Below are positions 58,980 to 64,000 of a DNA stretch of 64,000 nucleotides, one piece after another. Both the position numbers and the translations under genes were made by a program. Numbering within the stretch: the stretch's first letter is position 1; every line of letters begins with the position of its first letter. The DNA lies in NCBI GenBank assembly GCA_036873755.1, contig JAVTVY010039390.1, positions 94,901 to 158,900 of the forward strand. Direction: 5' to 3'. Source of the DNA: Hanleya hanleyi (Eukaryota; Mollusca; Polyplacophora; Lepidopleurida; Hanleyidae). Under the pieces are notes generated by a model that had not been told where the DNA came from, did no database searches, and saw nothing but the letters and a program-made list of their open reading frames with translations.

Positions 58980-60905
58980 CTGGAATATGGAAAACAAACG
59001 AACAGGGTTGTATTATTCTTCTTTCTTAATTCTGTAAATTGCATGTAAGATGGCGTTTTACTATAGATTTCAGTGTGGATTTACAGTCTAAAATCGTATT
59101 TTAGGGCAGAATTAAAAACAATTCCTTGCATTCTTCTTCTGTCTTACATGTATACACAGACCTCACCCCTTCCACAAAATCATCAACACCCGTCGTACAC
59201 AATCACTGTAGATCTGATGATCTCCTTTGCCTTGATTTCAATGTATACCGTTTACCCGAACAAATCCCTCGGGCTGTTACGCGTGTGAGATTTAATAAAA
59301 TTCAAACTTTCACTATTTCATACAGGAAAAATACTTAAGCTTAATTCTCACAGTCGAAAGAGACGTGACACATCATTGACGGACGTTTGAAAATGAACTT
59401 TTTTGCGTTTTACTGAGCATTTCGATGGGCATTTGCATGTCTAAAAACATTTATTTGCTTTGCAGAATTAAAATTAAATAAATTTAAAAAAAATGGCCCC
59501 AGTCACAATTCCTTGGATTTTTTACGGGTACTATACTAAGATGAAAATAACTCCGAAAATGGAAGTCATTGTGATACAATATTCTATATTTCGGCTGTGA
59601 CTGTGATATCGTCAGGAATATTTACGAACATCATATTTTGTGTAAAACTAATCAGTGGGGAAATGAATACGGGTACTATCGTTTGTGTGTCCCGAGTCTC
59701 CAATCTCCATGCACCCACCGTCTATTTTCACCAACTCTGAATGGCTAGAATTTTCACTGTCTTTACATAGATTTCTATGAAAATAATTTAGAGCTGGGAT
59801 GAAAAAAGACTCGTCCCAGCTTAGAGCAAGTCTTTTTTCAGAGGTCATTTTTATTAGGACATGTACACCTTAACGTCCAATACCCATTCACAGTATAAAA
59901 TACAAACTGGTTGGCAGAGGTAGCAAAAGTTTAAGATCCGAATGAAATTACCTATCTTTACATACATTCGTAATTTCAATGCGTGCAAGCTGTCTACTTT
60001 ATACAGCAAATCTAACTGGGATGACTGGAGTGAAATAAATACGATATTTCATTTTCTACAACGCATCAACTTTCGAAATTTAAAAATAAACATAATTACA
60101 TATTGCGTATTCCGTCAATTGAATTGACAATAGAGCAATGAGCTAGTTTCATAACATATATTTCAGCGGGAGCTCAATATTATCCTCAGCGAGAAAATAA
60201 CATTATTTCATAGAGTGAAGACAATCGTCCATAGCTTTAGTTAGTTTCCTTGGTTAGTTTTTTCAGATTCAGCTACTAATATCGTCTATGCTAATATATT
60301 GAGCGTATAATCATGACAATTGTCTCTCCGTTGTACATTGTAGAACCGAATAAGCTCGTCTCGTTTTTTATATGTTTGAATTGGTGACGTTATTAAATTT
60401 CGAACTTTCATCAAATTTAAAAAAAAATGATGCAGGCTTATTTTGTTTCATTACTTTTGATGAATATTTTGGAAGCGAGGGTATTTGGATGCTTTAATTC
60501 AAATAATTCGGTTTTTGTGAATAGAATAACAAGATTTGAATTAAATTTTATTTGAATAGCTTTCAGTAAATGTATAACGCGTCTTGGTGAGTTTATTTAT
60601 TTTAATTCAATTGAGCAAAAACTGTCGAATTCTTATCGCTAAGGAACCTTATGTGAAGTACAGTGGACTTGATTTTATGTTTATGAACACGGGTAGTATT
60701 TCGGCAGCTTTCCATTACAAAAGCAGGACTAACCATTGATGGTGTATGTCAAACCTTGATGAGGAATAAAGCGACCTAACATTTTATATAAATTTACCGA
60801 ATTCACCATACATTTCTAGTAAAACAGGTTTAGACACATACCTTTGTTCAAAGATTGTTAGTTTTTGTCCAGTTATTCCATATGATATGAAAACTTGACA
60901 CTTAC

Positions 60906-60980
60906 CTGTCTTTGCTACGTATTCGTCTTGATGGATAATGCAGGTTAGAAGTTCGCAGTTTCCCTGGAAAAGTGACAGTG
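60906..60980 (-). other. Lectin gene B, non-coding first exon
   Basis: The donor GTAAGTGTC follows 60906. The 5' end is estimated from the TATA box. Confidence 0.6.
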
Positions 60981-61004
60981 ATCATGTTATTGGTCACACG
61001 GCCA

Positions 61005-61010
61005 TTTATA
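61005..61010 (-). promoter_or_regulatory. TATA box of lectin gene B
   Basis: TATAAA is in the same GCTGTATAAATGGCC context as copy A. Confidence 0.65.
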
Positions 61011-61979
61011 CAGCACGGGATAGCCTACGTTACTCAAGCTGTCGCCCCTCATTTCACCCACGTTTACTCTCACATTGTTTCAAACAAAACCCGTAACGAC
61101 GCTCCCTGTCACGATCGCCTTGGCGCGGCGACACGATACCTTTTTCACGTTATGTAACGTGTAACATATCGCACTCCCACCCCCATATGCTCGTTAGTGC
61201 TCATTTAGCAAAGTGGCAAGAACTTAATTTGCACATTTGTTAATCAACTCAGCATGAAAATGATTTATTGGAAAATTATATTCCTACACGTGGATAGAGT
61301 TGTCATCTTGGCGTTTGGGTGTTACCGGTCTACCGTCCTAATTTTAACGTTTATTTAAAAAATATCTCTATTTATTTGTTAGAGAAAAACAAGCATTTTT
61401 ATTAAATATTGTGTTATGAAATAATGTCGGGCTGTCCCTACCGGACGCGCCTCACATATGATAAGTTTGATATCAATATGGGAAAATGTCGCCGCTAGGG
61501 TGAAATATTAGAAAGCCTTTTACTAATTATTAAAAAGTTCTTGGGAATTAGAGTGAGTGTTGAAATTCTCTCGGTCTTTAGGTGATTTTGAAGACTTGCC
61601 GGGATAAATGAACATACTCGAAGCTGAGTTTTCAAGAGTCTCTCTTCTAACCGTATTATTATTATTATTATTATATTCTTTATTCCTCCTTCTCGAGAGC
61701 ATGATATAAGAAAGAAAAAAAAGTATTCAAACATTTTTTTGTCCTATTTATTTGTCATTTTAGGGCATTCAATTTGAAGAAAAACAAGAATTTTATCTCA
61801 AATATCCCATATAAACTTTACCCTATACACTGTCGTCAGGATATGGCCAGGTATTTCATTGTGGATTCGTGACCAACCAGTTTCTGCATGTTCGAACACG
61901 CATCTTGGTCATGGCAACTATGGTCAGGGCCACCATAAAAAGAGATATTCAATCACGCAGAACATGGTCGGTCAAGTAT

Positions 61980-62360
61980 CCTATAAATTACAAGCCTCTA
62001 GTCCGTCATCCATAATTCAGCCGTCGTCCATTAGAGAATATCCGCGTCCATAATCCAAAGACCTATTCCATATTCCATATAACAGTATTAGCACCAAATT
62101 CAAAAAGACAATCATAGTATACATGAACATAGGCTTGTTTCCTGCAAGAGAGATAACAGTTTTCAATGATGCCGGCAAGACATCATGATGTTCCAAAATA
62201 TCAAATCCGTATCGCTGTTCAGTATTCTTAATTCAAAATATTCGTTGTAAAGTCGGCATCTAAAGAATGATGTATCTCAGTTACGCTTTGATTGTGACTT
62301 TTCATATGATTACCATGAGGATCTTGAAGTATATGGGTTCATACGGCCCCTAGCCCGGGT
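61980..62360. repeat. Dispersed repeat shared with 6440-6800
   Basis: The blocks AATATCCGCGTCCA, CATCATGATGTTCC, AAATCCGTATCGCTG and GGTTCATACGGCCCC match the left-hand copy in order and orientation. It is absent from the matching place in copy A. Confidence 0.65.
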
Positions 62361-62869
62361 TAAGCAGAATTAGACACAATTTACGAGCCATCAGCTTCTT
62401 CACAAGCGTCGTTATGTATTGCAAAATAATTAGTACCGAACAAGCATGAATAGTTCCGGCTCCTTGTCTGGGTGATAGAGAGATCTTCTCGTTCATGGTG
62501 GACGAAACAGTCTGAAAATCATATAACTGATAAAATGATATAAAATAATTATTTACCGAAAAAATATCAAGTTTTCTACTATGCCCGCTCGCCTCTATAA
62601 TTTCATTCTTGTAGAAATACAAAGACGATACAAAATAGAAGAAACAAGCAGTCAGAGGATGCTAGATCCACCGCAGAAATGGCAGTGATAGTTTTGAGCG
62701 TCATTGGTCTCAGGGGATATACATGACGGAGGGGTGGGTGGGGGGGGGGGACAAGTGCTACTTCAAAGGCGTAGGGTCTTTCCTGTCTCCCAAAGTTTTA
62801 GATCAAATCAAAACGGCTGACTGAACGTTGATTTTTGATGTGAATTAGTTTCGAAAATTATCTAACCGA
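62361..62869. other. No gene recognised
   Basis: I see only short frames and a G-run near 62740. Confidence 0.35.
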
Positions 62870-62975
62870 GATGCAAGCCCAAGCGACCTCTCATGGCATA
62901 TTATTTGCAAACCAAATTTGACGAATATTTGAGGCCGTCCTCAAGTTATCGCCAGGATACCAAATTTAGATTTTG

Positions 62976-62989
62976 CCACCAGGTGGCAC
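62976..62989 (+). promoter_or_regulatory. CTCF-like core motif, array B
   Basis: CCACCAGGTGGCAC fits CCASYAGRKGGCRS at all positions. The next unit (63107-63120) has one mismatch. Confidence 0.4.
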
Positions 62990-63379
62990 CACTTGCCGGC
63001 GCAAGAAACACACTCCTAAGCGACATCTTATATAGGAATACCAAATTTGAGAAGAATCCGATGAGCACTTGTCAAATTATTGCCCAGAAACAAGTTTTGG
63101 ATTTTTCCACCAGGTGGTGCCACCTTAGGCAGAAGCAGGCGAAATACATTCCCAAGAGACATGGCATGGCATCTGCATACCATATTTGTAGAAGAATCCG
63201 AGGAGGATCCTCAAGTTATGCCCTGAGACTAAATTTAGATTTTGGCACCAGGTGGAGCCACCTATAGGCGCAAGTGGGCGAAACGCAGTCTCAAGCGATA
63301 TCATATGTCATACCAAGTTTAAGAAGAATCCGACGAACGAGTTCTCAAGTTATTGCCAGGAAACAAATTTGGGAATTTG

Positions 63380-63393
63380 CCACCAGGTGGCGC
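63380..63393 (+). promoter_or_regulatory. CTCF-like core motif, array B
   Basis: CCACCAGGTGGCGC is identical to the motif at 48702-48715, again followed by CACCT to give a palindrome. Confidence 0.4.
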
Positions 63394-64000
63394 CACCTGT
63401 AAGTAAAAATGGGCGAAACGCAATCCCAAGTACATGTCATGGGAAGGTATTTGCATACCAAATTTGGGAAGAATCCGATGAGCAGTTCTCAAGTTATTGC
63501 CCGGAAACCAAATTTAAAAGTTGCCACCAGGTGGCCTCACGTGCAAGTAGGCGAAACTCAGTTCCAAGCGACACCTCATATGGCACGGTATAATTTATTA
63601 GGCTCACCTCGAAAGGTAGGGTGTTTCGGAGGAAACCGACAAAGCGTTTCATAGTTATCGTTTGCAGCACGGAAGAACGGAAAGAACCCTAGTGGCGCCC
63701 CATAGGTAGATCTTGCTGAAACGCACTACCAATCAACATCTTGTCGCAAGGAATGCATATGCCGAAATTCGGAGGAACCAGACGATGTATTCCACAGTTC
63801 ATGCTTACGCGAATTCACATGAATATACACAGAAGGACGAAACGAACCCTAGTCCACCTTCAGGCAGATCGTGCTAAAACGCAACACCAATCGACGTCTT
63901 TTCACAAGTAATGCACCAAATTTTGGAGAAATTCGACGAAGCGTTTGGAAGTTAACGCCTGTGAAGAATTTGAACGGACATGCACGGACATGCACAGAAG

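Larger units (their letters stand above)
52900..64000. repeat. Segmental tandem duplication, copy B (runs off window)
   Basis: This is the counterpart of 38810-49745. It keeps about 120 bp near 55885-56000 that copy A lacks, has lost about 90 bp present in A near 43340-43430, carries the 30-bp minisatellite at 58039-58240, and replaces the A sequence at 48150-48590 with unrelated DNA that includes the dispersed repeat at 61980-62360. Confidence 0.85.
62870..64000. repeat. Tandem array upstream of lectin B, CTCF-like motifs
   Basis: It has the same unit structure as 48590-49745 and runs off the window edge. The change from the first to the second unit type occurs near 63600, as in copy A near 49200, so the array architecture was duplicated as a block. 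Confidence 0.75.

Overview
This is animal nuclear DNA, most likely from a gastropod mollusc and possibly an abalone-like vetigastropod. The grounds are an H-type (Helix-agglutinin type) lectin gene pair with spliceosomal introns, a single-exon divergent 7TM receptor of the chemosensory style common in molluscs, and several SINEs that end in a shared 3' tail and (CACT)n. The genus is inference from memory of such tails. I see no bacterial or viral genes, no rRNA and no intact tRNA. Gene density is low, and inverted-repeat (foldback/MITE-like) elements and tandem repeats fill much of the window.

Left part (1-38 kb). There is one convincing gene, a 328-residue rhodopsin-like receptor on the minus strand (9279-10265). 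The rest is repeat mosaic: tRNA-derived repeats (0.9-1.7 kb); a 2.3-kb element full of AGGTCA motifs and perfect estrogen-response-type palindromes (1.9-4.2 kb, shorter second copy 18.9-19.9 kb); a TA-flanked foldback built from TTCCGATATCGGAA palindromes (4.75-5.24 kb); and a 420-bp element with 9-bp target duplications present twice (5.25 and 22.7 kb). Further on are a ~435-bp tandem repeat (17.2-18.5 kb), a 2.25-kb compound foldback (20.9-23.2 kb), nested foldbacks at 24.6-25.2 kb and a GC-rich giant foldback at 34.0-35.8 kb.

Right part (38.8-64 kb). A segmental tandem duplication of at least 11 kb carries two paralogous H-type lectin genes on the minus strand (copy A CDS 41178-45064, copy B CDS 54975-58966). 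Each has a TATA box, a non-coding first exon, a signal-peptide exon, an identical 33-nt microexon and a terminal lectin exon, giving a 132-residue secreted protein. The lectin exons differ at 11 of 314 bases, 8 of them silent, so both look maintained. Upstream of each promoter lies a ~125-148-bp tandem array with CTCF-like motifs. The copies have since diverged by a MITE (copy A), a 5S-rRNA-derived SINE (copy A side), a 1.77-kb terminal-inverted-repeat element in the copy A array, and a 30-bp minisatellite expansion (copy B).

All coordinates and repeat boundaries were read by eye. Exon calls rest on splice consensus, phase consistency and conservation between the two copies, not on transcripts.
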